Assembly (NCBI RefSeq): GCF_954871325.1
Contig: NC_088778.1
Location: 25,095,120-25,159,119, forward strand
Source of the DNA: Gordionus sp. m RMFG-2023
Taxonomy: Eukaryota; Nematomorpha; Gordioida; Chordodea; Parachordodidae
Reading direction: 5' to 3'
Length of the DNA: 64,000 bases
The first letter of the stretch is position 1; each line of letters opens with the position of its first letter. Position numbers and translations under genes: made by a program. This document shows positions 24,430 to 35,920 of this stretch, in pieces. The notes under the pieces were generated by a model. The model worked only from the letters and a program-made list of their open reading frames with translations. It did no database searches and was not told the DNA's origin.

Positions 24430-24890
24430 ATTTAGCGAGTCTCGAATAACAGAATTATTCAATTCTAAAATTCGAATTAAATACGAATAAGTAAAAGTCG
24501 AATAATTTTTTTTTATCTATTATTCGAAAGAATTATTTGGAAAGAATTATTTGAAATTATTGATATAATTTAAAATTATTGGTATTATTTGAAATAGTTT
24601 GCAAATATTAATTATTCGCAATTAGTAAATATTCAAAATTTCATTAATATTTGGAATTATTCTTAAAATAAGTTCCTTGAGGAAATTTATTTACTTTTTT
24701 CATCTATAAATTACTTTTTTAAATTTTAATAATGCATTTTTTAATATTTTAAAATTTTAAAGAATTTAACTTTCGAATCGAATCAAATGGAATAATATTT
24801 CTATTATTCCTATCAATATGAATGAATTATTCGATTCGATTTTACTAATTTATTCGTTTTGAAAATATAAATCGAATACGAATTAAAGGA
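24430..24890. repeat. ATTCGAATA-rich repeat region
   Basis: It has many copies of TTCGAAT and ATTATTCGAA-like words in both orientations, resembling the subterminal zones of the element at 13061-13947. Probably a decayed hAT derivative; its ends are not resolved. Confidence 0.4.
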
Positions 24891-24957
24891 GACTGGGGCT
24901 AATCGAACCGATTTTAGTAAAACGGGCTATAACTTCTGTGGCTCGGTTCTATTTTAA

Positions 24958-25310
24958 ATAATCGGGTTCGGGCCGGGCCTAATATTTTTAAAAAAAATTC
25001 TTGCCGGGTCGGGTCGGACCTTGGAATTTTTTTAAATATATCTAAATTTATCAATTTTATATTGAATTTTTTATTTAAAAATAAAAATATTTGATTTATA
25101 TTTGATTTTAGTTATTGAAACTAAACGACATATAACATATGTCTTTTATTTTGAGTAATTATAAAAATTAATTTCTATATTGAAATAAATTCGGGCCGGG
25201 CCGGCAAAATTTTTTTAAAAAATTTCGGCTTCGGCCGTGCCTGCAAAACTTTTTAAAAAAAATTTCGGGCCGGGCAAGGCTTGAAAAATTAGGCCCGATG
25301 CAGATCACTA
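24958..25310. mobile_element. GGCC-rich hAT-like element, right end intact
   Basis: It contains repeated CGGGCCGGGCC blocks separated by poly-A/T runs and ends TTAGGCCCGATGCAGATCACTAG. The last 12 bases are an imperfect copy of the 27337-27771 terminus. The left terminus is not recognisable. Confidence 0.5.
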
Positions 25311-26729
25311 GTTCAAACTATCATAATATTTAAATCGAAGTTAATTATATATAAAAGTTGAAACGTAATTTTGGTTAATTTGAATAACTATTTTGGACAT
25401 AAATAAATAGGATTTTAAGAAGAGATTATGATTTCCTAGCATAAATCTTAAATACAAATCATACACAGCCATGAAATTTTCTTTCAAAAATTTTGAAAAT
25501 TTTTTTTCATATTAACTCCATAATTGACGTGTATAGTTTATCAAGCCCAATAGATCTAAGTTGACTAATCATGATTGAAATAGTATCTAGACAAAATAAA
25601 TACTCTAAAACTTTTTTCTCGAATTATAAAAAAGGGTTAAAACTTTGCTACAAAACTTAATTTATATATAAATAATTATATAACTTAATAAAAATTAATC
25701 TCTCATGTAAAAATCTTTTGAATTTTAATCTTTTAATAATTAATCATTTCAAAAGTTTCTTGCCTATTGATGCATACTAATAAAAGCTATATTAGGATGA
25801 AATCTTAACCTTCTAGTCTATTTAATTTTAAAATGAGATTAAGAGATTTGCCAAGCCCCAAGGTTTAACTAACCCTGGTCTCCCCTACTAATTTTCGATT
25901 AGTATTTTTGTAGGTATACCTACCAATGGCAACTCTATTAAAATAATATCGATTATCTATTTGATTTTTTATAACTTATCAGGTAGTATCACTCATTTAA
26001 AATCGTACTCTTTCTTTTATGAAAAAGGAGATCTACCAATTTTATTGCAAATTTTTTTAATAATATACAATCAAACATAACGCACCAGTATTTTGCTGGA
26101 AACTTTTCTTTATAACTTGATTATTTTATTATTGAGTTTTTTTTTAAAAAAAAACATGCTTCTGTGCTTTTAGTCATTTTTTCGTATTTTTTACTTTTGA
26201 AAAAATTAAGTTTTTTATTCGTTTTATACATCCCTAAAAAATTATATAATTTATCTTCACTTTTAATTTTTTTATAATCTCAAATGGCAAACCGAATATA
26301 TTAACAATTTAATAGGGTATATATCATATGCGTAAATTCCCCGCCATAATAATTTTCATTCTTAAATTATATTATTCTACATGCATCTTGTGATTTTATA
26401 TTAGATCTTAGCTTTTTTAAATATTTTTTTAAGAAACAATATTATCTAACTCTTTCTTATTTACATTATCATATTATATTATATTATATTATACATAGGC
26501 ACACTTCGTTTAGCAGAGCTCGCGTCCCCATTAAAGCCCCCCCCCCCCCCAAAAAAAAAAAATAGAAGAAAAAATAACTAATAATTATTATATTATTTAA
26601 AAAAATTGATGAATTATTATATCTCATCCGAAAATGAAATTAAGAGAAGAAAAAAAACTAATAATTATTTATAAAATTACTATATAACGTATGGAACTAT
26701 TTCGTTCCATCTAAGATACATCCATCATT

Positions 26730-27210
26730 TCGGGTCAGATAGACAAATTTATTATGAAGTTTTAGATCATACAATTGCAAGTACAAGTATAAAATAAATC
26801 GTATCAACAAATCAGATCTATGGAGTAATTTGCAATCCAGAAACTTGATAGAAATCATGTTTCAGTATTCTATATGGAGATAATTTTGAGCTCGTCTAAT
26901 TCTTCATAGAGATATGTTTTTAAACTACTCAAATTTGGAAAAATATATAAATTCAAACACTTTAGAGAACGTCATATAACTATATTAAAAAAAATAAGTA
27001 AGAGAAAAATTATTTCAATTTTTTTCAGAGTATGTTAACTTTATTAAAATGCTATTAACAATTCCCGTAAATGCTTGTTCTGCAGAACGATCGTTTTCAG
27101 GACTAACATGTCATAAATCTTATTTACGTCCTACAATGGAACAGGAACGACGACTAAATCATATCGGAATTTTAAATGTCAATAGAAGGAGCAAAAGAAC
27201 TTGATTTAAA
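26730..27210 (+). mobile_element. Decayed hAT transposase C-terminus
   Basis: Plus-strand pieces read IYYEVLDHTIAS near 26750 and LLTIPVNACSAERSFSGL near 27042. They then read KSYLRPTMEQERRLNHIGIL, the dimerisation domain at the end of hAT transposases. Between them only fragments can be followed. This copy is distinct from the one at 300-1430 but belongs to the same broad type. Confidence 0.7.
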
Positions 27211-27336
27211 TGTGATAGATAATAAATATTTATATAAATAAGAAGAAACACATTTTAACTCAAAAAAATATTAGTTTATTCTTATATTATATCATTTACA
27301 AAATAAAAATATATTAAATATTATTTATATTTAAAT

Positions 27337-27771
27337 TAGAGATCTGCATTGGGCCTAATTTTTCAAGCCCAACTTGACCAAAAGTTTTTTAAAAAAAAAT
27401 TTATACTGCCCCACCCGATCCCAAGCAAAAATTTTTTTTAATTTATCCCGAAAAGCTCGACCCAAAAATCAAAATAAAAATTATCTGCCCGCAAGGCCCA
27501 GCCCGAATTCATTTAAATATAGAAAAATTAAATATTTTTTCTTATTGTAATATTCTACAAATAAAAAATATTATCGCGTTGTTTCTTGCAACAATTTTAA
27601 ATTATATAAATTTATTTGACAAAATTTTGTGATATCATATTTAAAAATTTAAACCCGACCCAATCCGGCTTTTTTTTTTAGAAATTTTACGGTTTGACCC
27701 ATTCTCGAAACGAAATTATTTTTTAAAAAATAGATCCGGGTACGGGCCGGGCAGTGATTTGCAGATCTCTA
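27337..27771. mobile_element. Complete GGCC-rich non-autonomous hAT-like element
   Basis: The perfect 12-base terminal inverted repeats are TAGAGATCTGCA and TGCAGATCTCTA. The flanking octamers ATTTAAAT (27329-27336) and ATTCATAT (27772-27779) agree at 6 of 8. GGGCC-type blocks are interleaved with T/A runs. At 435 bases this is the best-preserved member of the family and serves as the reference for the others. Confidence 0.75.
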
Positions 27772-28173
27772 ATTCATATTATCAAAAACATTTAAGGGAA
27801 AATAAAATATATTTTTGCTATTTTTTTTACAATTAAATAAGATTTGATTAGATTTTTTTCAAGTTTTGAACTTATCTACAGCCTCTCACCCCCCCCCCCC
27901 ATAGAAATTTTATATATTGCCATTTCTGAATTTATATAATAGATTTCACACATTTACCTAACAAAGTACAAAATTTCTACATTCATATTGGATAGATAAA
28001 ATTAAACAAAATTAAAAATATCCGAAAATATTTATATTGAAGCAAATAATTCAACGGCTTATATTTAAAAATTCTAATTGAAAATTCTAAAATTAATTAT
28101 TGACAGCGATAATAATTGAAAAATGAATTTAATTTGGTTTCAAATAATATTTTTAACTTCTCTTTTTGTTTAC

Positions 28174-30373
28174 CAGAATATTCGTATCCCACGCTCTGCG
28201 TCAGGAATTCAGTCCAAGAAATCTGTCCACTTATGGCTTCCCTCATATTCAAAGCTTGCTTATACGTAATTTTCATTGCTTCTGGTTCCTTACTACTATC
28301 GTTACCCAGCTTCCCATTCCTATCTATAAGCTCGTTCAATATTCCCGTCGATGCATAGTAGCAATATCTATCCATGACTTCTGGGTGGCTATTAGTTTCG
28401 TGGAGTATGGCTACGCGATTCCAGTCAAACTGAATAAGGATTTTGACGATAACCTTAGCCATTGAGTTGAAAGATGGACCCACTCGGGTCAACAGTGGAA
28501 ATTCTGAATCGGGAAGGGTTTTATTTTTGCCAAAATCATGGGTTAACGTTCCCGCGCTGATCATCGGTATATTAAACAACCTTCCAGTTAATCGGGCGAA
28601 TTTTGAAGCAGCCAAATCGCAAACCGGACCAAACAATACTACTATGTTTTCGTTAAAAGCTAGTCTAATAGCTTCTGTAAAGCCATACACAAAGGAGCAT
28701 TGAGAATCCCCTTGTTTAACTACTACTCTAAGAACGTTCTCTCCCTCTTGTTCTTTATCTTCTTGGATTATTTTAAGATGGCTGGATAAAGAAGATTGGT
28801 TAGTAGCGGATAAAAATGATGTGCTCGCTTTAGGTATGCCATTTCCTTCCCTTTTAGGTAAAATATTTAACTTATTGTATTTTGGAAGTATAAGTAATGA
28901 TTGAATTTGCTGTCTCTTAAGCGCTACTTGAATGGCGGGAGCAATTCTCGAAAGCGATGATAAACTATTGCTATTGTTGTTCAAAAGAAGACCCCAGTGA
29001 ACTATCGTAATATGCTTGGTAATGTCACTCATGGCCATTTTCGTATTAACATCTTTTATTAGCATCGTTGATTTTGATGTGATCTCTGATTTTTTTTTAC
29101 TAATCCCAATATTCGTACAGTTTTGACAGATAATCGAATACGATTCATTAACTGAATTAGGGTTGATGGCAAAATCAATATTTGAACGCAAATTTTTTAT
29201 AAACATTTCAAAAGTTTTATTACCATGAGTGGTATAGAGTGCTTTAAAAACGGTCGCTGGTGTAATCATCGTGGTAACATTTGTGGCAAACTTAGAAAAT
29301 AATTTATTTAACACTACGAGATTGTTGGTGATATTCGTAAAAATAGTTTGATTTTCTAGTAACACATTAAATAAGACCGATAAAGTATTATATGAAGGAT
29401 AATTAAAGGAACTCGTACTAGGAAGGAAATTATCACGATTAGTTGCAGCTATAATTAGGGAAGGGAAATTTGAAAAATAACTAGTTAAATTATAATCGAG
29501 AGGACCCATAATATAAGAATTATTATTTAACTGAGTAGATTTGGTACTCATTCTCAAACTCGTTACAGCGTTCTCAAATTTTTTATTCATCATACCTGCC
29601 TTTGTTTGTCCACAATTTTCTGGAGATGTTTTTATAATAGTTGATAACTTGAATAAATTCTTTGCTACATTTGGAATAATAGTAGATTGCAACAGAATAC
29701 TTTTCTTCTTTTCATTTACTTCAACTGGATATGTTATGGACGATGCATCATTACCTTCAAGTATATTATTATGTTTGTTAGAACTGTTATGAGAGTAAAT
29801 AGCTAATCCATGAGTTCGATTTTCGTCCAATAATTTATTATTAAAGCCAGTGAGAGAATCGCCAAACGAACGGGTAGTTAAATTATTTGATAGATTTGAA
29901 GCATTTAAATGATGCGAATTTGAGTTCAACATGTAAGACATTTTAGGGCCTAAGATGTCTTCTTGTTCTTTCACTAGAAAAGCTTCGTAATCAGCTTCTA
30001 AATACTTTTCATTCAAGCTAGTATTGTATACATTCGATTTATTATCTGAGGTTACCTTTATTTCAACATTATTTTGTTGACGATTTAAATTAGCATATTT
30101 ATAATATTTTCTCCGACCTTTTTTGGCTCTTTTCATATAGTTTTTGTATTGCCTTTGGAACTCCAACGCTTCCTCCAACATATCTTGAGTCATGCTCATT
30201 GATTTATTAGAGGTAGCATCAACGTTTCGGTGCCACCAGGCATTGTTAGGCCCCCCAAGATCATCGTCATATGGAATAATATTATTTTCAGCATCGTCTC
30301 TTGCGCCATCAATCTCATTTAAGTCTTTAAACCCTATTAAGCATAGGAAAAGTACAGATTTGTACTTCCACAT
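28174..30373 (-). CDS. Receptor guanylyl cyclase, alternative first exon B (ligand-binding head B)
   Basis: It encodes 733 residues plus one base. The N-terminus MWKYKSVLFLCLIGF fits a short signal peptide. About 420 residues follow that are rich in Ser, Asn, Thr and Lys, with many potential N-glycosylation sites and no known domain. The ANF-receptor domain starts near residue 445: TIVHWGLLLNNN, IAPAIQVALKR, VVKQGDSQCSFVYGFTEAI, VVLFGPVCDLA, IPMISAGTL, FPLLTRVGPSF and FDWNRVAILHETNSHPEV. It ends at VGYEYS. A roughly 45-residue low-complexity insert splits the domain before the first cysteine. The donor TCTG|GTAAAC at 28174 is strong and in phase 1, giving YEYS-V-IILCAS with exon 2. The frame stays open to 28097 inside the intron. 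This domain resembles exon C more than exon A. Confidence 0.85.
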
Positions 30374-31862
30374 AAAAAAAAAATTATTATTTTATAAATA
30401 GCAACCGAGTATACTGATAGATCTATCATAGATGAATTATTTTTTTAAAAAATATATTATGTAAATATAAATACCAACAAATCATTAGAAATAAAAAACA
30501 AATATTTTTTTAAAATAAAAAAAACTTTCTCAAAAAATAAATATTTTAAAAATTATAAATACAAAAAAAAAATTAGCAAAATAAAATTATTATGACAAAA
30601 AAAAAATAATAAAAAAAAAAATTTTTTTTTAGTCACTCATAATCCTAAAATTTGTAATTTTTTTTTCACATGAAAAAACTTGACTTTTTAGCGCCTCTCA
30701 AAGATTTTTTTATTTTTATTATTATCATTTTTTGTCTACTTTTTTTCGAGGAATTTGAACATTTAATTAAATTATCAAAATTGGATATTAAAGACTATTT
30801 TTTTTATGATGAACTTCACTTTAATATTTTTAATTTTCAATAATAAACACTTCTAACCCCTGCCCCTTCCAAGTTTATTAAAATTATAATTAAATGAATG
30901 TTGGGGTAAGTAAGAAAGTAAACTTGTTTTTTTTTTCAAATTCAATGGAGTTTAAAGGTAGTAGATAACTCTTACATTTAAAAAAAAGGGGAAAATTTAT
31001 GCCTCGTGGATATTTTTATAATATATAAATATAAAAAAGGCAGAAAAAAAATGTCTCTTTTTTATCATCAAATTTTAAATGATTTTTTTTCTCAAATTTT
31101 ATAATTAAGAGTCATCTTTATAATTATTATAATCTTATATAAAACTTGTCCTAATTTGCTCTATGGTTATTTTCAAAATTTGAACACATTTTTTTTATTT
31201 CTCGTCGATTAATCTTATCTTCCGTACGGTCGAACATGAACAAATTTATATATTTTTTCTCTAATCGATATCATTACCATATTGTTGGTAAAGTAACCAG
31301 TTACCGGCAAATGTTACATTTTTGGCATGTAACAACATGTAGCTAGATAATTTTAAAAACGAATAGATATCATTAAAATTCCCGTTTAATAAAATATAAT
31401 GCCACTCTTATTTGTTTGTCTATTCTAGGGAATGGAGAAAAAAAATACTTCATTTGGACAACAACTTTGAAAATAAATAAAAGTTATAATATAAATAAAA
31501 GAGCCCAAATTTTTATGTATATTTTTTTCCGATGCAAATGCAAAAAAATATTTTAATAATTTGATTATTTTCCCCGAAATAACTTTCTTTATTTAAATTT
31601 TATTTCATTTATATTCCTTTGGTTTAAATTTGTATTCGCTAAATTCTGCTTTGTGTAATTAAAGTGTAATTAGAAGTGATGATTTGTATAGATAATTTAT
31701 AGAATAACTTAAATTTGTATCTAGTTATTTAAATTATATTTTAAAAAAATGTAACTAAAAATTATCTAGTTCCTTTTTTAAGGATATAATTTGTAACTGT
31801 AGTATTAACTTTTCAAAAGTATTCTAATAACACGATTACCATCACTATCTAATAGTGAATAT

Positions 31863-32223
31863 TAGTGGTCTGTATTGAACGGGTTTTTATCCCGTCAGTT
31901 CACGACTCCACTTCTGGCGGACGCGTCGGGTTTTCTAATATTTTCAACATAGGGCGGGACGGGCGAGTTGGGTGGGCTCTGGCGGGTAAATTTTTCATAT
32001 TTTTAAGGCGAAATTAACAGAACAGACTTCAATTTATTATAAATTAGTTTTTCATAATATTGCATATTATATATGTTTAATTAAAAATACATTAAAATAA
32101 ATAAAAAAGAGCAAACCTGACATTATGATAATTTTTAAGCATTAGATGAGCGGGAAAGTTAAACAAATTTTTAAATAAATGGGCGGTCGGGAGGGCAAAT
32201 TTTTTTAGAAAATTATAAGTCTA
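31863..32223. mobile_element. hAT-like MITE, TAGTGGTCTGTATTGAACGGG family
   Basis: The left terminus is TAGTGGTCTGTATTGAACGGG, the interior holds GGGCGGGACGGGCGAG-type blocks, and the right end is eroded at AAGTCTA. The flanks GTGAATAT and GTATATAT agree at 6 of 8. The inverse of the left terminus appears as the right end of 51027-51210. Confidence 0.6.
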
Positions 32224-34149
32224 GTATATATACTTATATACTTGTTGGTCAAAGAGGGTGCCCAATTTAAACAAGTTTTACATCTTAAGTATCATTTTAT
32301 CTTACTTTTTTGTATCATCATAAATGGTGGTATGTATTTTTGAGAATGGTTAAAAAAGAGATTATTTGGAAAAAAAAATAATTCATTTAAATTTTGTATA
32401 GAAATTTAATAAAAAACAGAATGATAATATGTCCGAAGGTTATCCAAGAAAGGAAAATATTTTATTTAATTAGAAAAAAATTTAAATTTTTATAATAAAT
32501 CATTTAAATAAATTTATATTTAGATTTAAATTTATTTTCAAAAATAGATTTTCCTCATAAATTAATTAAAATGTGAAGAAAAAAAAAAGTATAATGACCA
32601 ATATATTCTAATATTATATATTATTTACAAGGAATTCTACACTTTCCCCACCCCCCAGGATGACGATCCCCCTCTATACCTCCCAATAAATCCACCCTTC
32701 ATACCTCCCGACCCCCCCCTCTGAAGCCCCTTCTACCAAATCAAAATTATTTTAAAAAAGGATACCTAAAAAGTAGCAAATAGGGAAACCAAATCAAAAC
32801 TACCCTTGTACAAACCTCCAATATTATTCAAATGAAATAACGTCATCATAAATACCTACCCCCCTTCTAATTTCAATATACTTCTTCCTCGTAGTAGAAA
32901 CACATGCTTCTGGGACCCGAATAAATCGAACATTGACGTAATTTTATTTTATTTTCAGAAATTTATTAGGGCGGTTTATAATTTATTCACCAAACTGGTG
33001 CAAAATTTTATAGGTCCATCCCCCATCCGATCCGAGGCTTACCCCGGACTAAAACTTAATATATTCATTTCATTTTCATATAATGCATTAAATTTTAAAA
33101 TCTTCAGCAATAACTAATTCCATTCATTTGACGCTGTTCATTTGTTTTTTCTATTTATTAGTTATATTAAAATGAATGTGCAATATTGCCCCATGCCTAT
33201 TTTTCCCAATCTCATTTTAAATTCCTTTTCTATTTGGAATAAATATATTTGTTACATTTTTTAGACCTAATATTTGAGAATTATGCCAAACCCCATTAGG
33301 AGGCTTAGTAACTTTTAACTTTTAATTGTATATTTAGTAATTTTGTTATAAAATCCAGTAAATCAATTTCCGAGAAAGTCAGGGATTTCCATATAGTTAC
33401 GACAAAATTTAAAAGGGTTATCTTTGAGAGAAAATATTGGTATATCATAATAAAAAAAAACATCATGCTAAAAATGAGGAAAGAGAAATCCAAGGCTGAA
33501 TTATAAATCAAAACTTCCTCAATTTTATAATAATTATTGAAAGAATGAAAGATTATATGGTACCACTTCTATATTTTCCCTATACTATTTCGTTTCTCAT
33601 TCCTATTCCTTTCCTCTTTTCCCTCCTTTACTTTTTCTTGTCTTTCCAGTTGAAGTTAAAAGCCGGAAAAACTTCAACTTTTTAGAGTAGAAATTTGTTT
33701 GATAACTTTGTGCTAATACTACTACACAAATTGAATGATAAATCCTTATTCAACTCTCGTTCAAATCTGAATTTTTTCAATTAATCTATTTAAACAGGGT
33801 AGGTTGGGGGAGGTGGTTGCATATATTTTTTATTACTTATTCATCTAAAAATAAGTAAGGATTCTATTGGGATTGGCATATAGTGTATCGCGAGGGAATC
33901 TAAGGGGAAGCCCCCTTATAATTTTTTGACTTATAGCTTCCTTCCAAATTTCAAAGAAAAGCTGAGCCCACACACACCCCCCCCCCCACCAAATATTTTT
34001 TCAAAAATGTTAAATTTGAATGTCCTTTTCTTATTATTGTTATAAAAATTAAATTTATATAGTCAATGGTCTTTTTCATTTTTTTAAAGCCATAAAGAAG
34101 ATAGAAAAGCAAAAAGTTTTATTTTAAACATTTTTATCATTATTTCTAT

Positions 34150-34346
34150 TAGTGTTGTTAAACGGCTCGTTTTGAGCCGATTTTTAAAAACGGCTAACTC
34201 AATATTTTAACCAAAAAATGTATTGCCTATAAGGCTCGAGATTTTGTTAATAGATCTCTAGATCTTTATATCATATATGATCAAAATCTTCAAGCTTGAG
34301 TAATATTTTTCTGAATAAAATATTAGTTAGCCGTTTAACAACACTT
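34150..34346. mobile_element. hAT MITE, TAGTGTTGTTAAACGGCTC family, copy between exons B and C
   Basis: The left end is TAGTGTTGTTAAACGGCTCG. The right end is TTAGCCGTTTAACAACACT. The interior is itself partly palindromic (CTCAATATTTTAACCAAAAA versus its inverse). The flanking octamers no longer match. Confidence 0.8.
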
Positions 34347-35920
34347 TTTTATGTCGTCGCTGCTTCTGTTTTATTTAAAATATAGAGTGAGGTTCACCAC
34401 CAACAAATAGGTTCAATGCTCTATTTTTTACAGGTTTTAAGCCAACTCTAAAAGGGTTAAACCAAATTTCTATGAGAAAACTATCATCTTAGCCTCGATC
34501 GCGGTTTAAACTTAAAGGATAGCTCAATCTTGAAAAATATTTACTCCTGACTCAAGACTAGGAGAATTTTTTCGTCTGTTAGGATTGAGTTGACAACAAA
34601 TAGTTCAGTTTTAACAAAATCTTTTAAATTGTTTTAATAGGAATTTAAAATTTTCAAATGGGATATTTTTTTATCAGTTCGGTTTCCTTTTACTAATTAG
34701 CCATTTTATTATTTGATTGATATTTAAAAAAAATCATTAGGAATATGTTGACAAAAATAAAATATTAAGTGGGCAAGCGTCTACATGACAAAAATTTTTT
34801 GGAAGCAAACTCCTTCCAAAATCTACCACACCCCCCCCCCTTACCCCCAAAAATCTTTCACGGACATCGGTCGCGATATCTATCCAACAATACTGCTTCA
34901 GGCCTCTTGATTATTTAGACCTGGAACAACAAATAGTAATAATAATAATAATTAGTTGGTGAAAATTGACTAATTATTACTAAGCATATTCTAAAAATTA
35001 GCCACGAGCGCGTATAACCTCAAATTTTACTAATATGTTATTTATAGGAATGAATGAAAAATAAATATATACTAAAATATTTTAATTTTTTTTTATCAGT
35101 TATTTTTCTCTTTAATACAAATAGTGTTTAATTTTATTTTATTCTACCCCCATTCAAAAAATTTGGTAAATCGGTCCCCTCTCTGACGCTGTATGTGGGT
35201 AAATATTTTCAGATGTCGCTCGATTCAGAAATTCCACCTTTATTTAAAGAATATACCATTAGAAAATCCATAATTAGTAAGATTAAAAATAAATTTATAA
35301 TTTCTTTTGAATGCAGAAAATTAATTCATCTTATCTTTATAATATATTCCAATTTGTATCAGATATCGGTTTGTAATAAATTTGTTACATTGTTTTTAAA
35401 ATATGAAATAAATAAAGTACACCCATAATAAGGTTTATCCGGGCTTTATGGGCGTATGTGGCAATTGCCTTCGAATGTTTAAAATAAGGTTTTAACTTTT
35501 TCAAAAAATAAAACTTCTTTCTCATACCCAAGAATCAAAAATAACACCCTTTTGCCTCAATAAAAATATTATGATTAATTAAACTTAAAAGCTTCTCTTT
35601 ATAAACCTTCCAAAAAAAATAAATAAAGTTCTTAGATTTTTTTTCTAAAATGAACAATTTGATCTCTTAAATTCAATGATAAAATTTTTCATATAAAAAT
35701 TTTTACATGAAAAACGTTGGGGTTTCTAAGTATATATAAACTTAAATTTAAGGCGCCTAAAATATTTTCTTTAAGAGGAAACATTTTATGGTAGCACGTC
35801 CTGAGTTAATTGACTTTTAGTCGTATAGCAAATTTATAAATAAATTTTATCGAAAAATAGAAATGAGCTCAAATGTTTAAAAAAAAACACTAATTATAAT
35901 ATTTATAACTATTAGCTAAC

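Larger units (their letters stand above)
22514..26729. other. Non-coding spacer between first exons A and B (proximal part)
   Basis: I see no kinase, cyclase, TM or ANF-receptor exon on either strand. The roughly 1 kb beyond 22513 should hold the promoter of exon A, but I recognise no core element in it. The minus frame at 23359-23598 is AT-rich and without domain signals. Confidence 0.55.
30374..35920. other. Non-coding spacer between first exons B and C
   Basis: It is very AT-rich, with no exon-like sequence that I can support. The promoter of exon B should lie just beyond 30373. It contains two MITE-type insertions (31863-32223 and 34150-34346), several poly-C runs and a C/T-rich patch at 32640-32720. 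The frames at 33305-33511 and 35195-35428 are AT-rich with no domain. Confidence 0.5.

Noticed and set aside
28116-30401. Plus-strand open frames opposite exon B
   Set aside because: Antisense shadows with no domain; the minus-strand frame carries the conserved ANF-receptor motifs.
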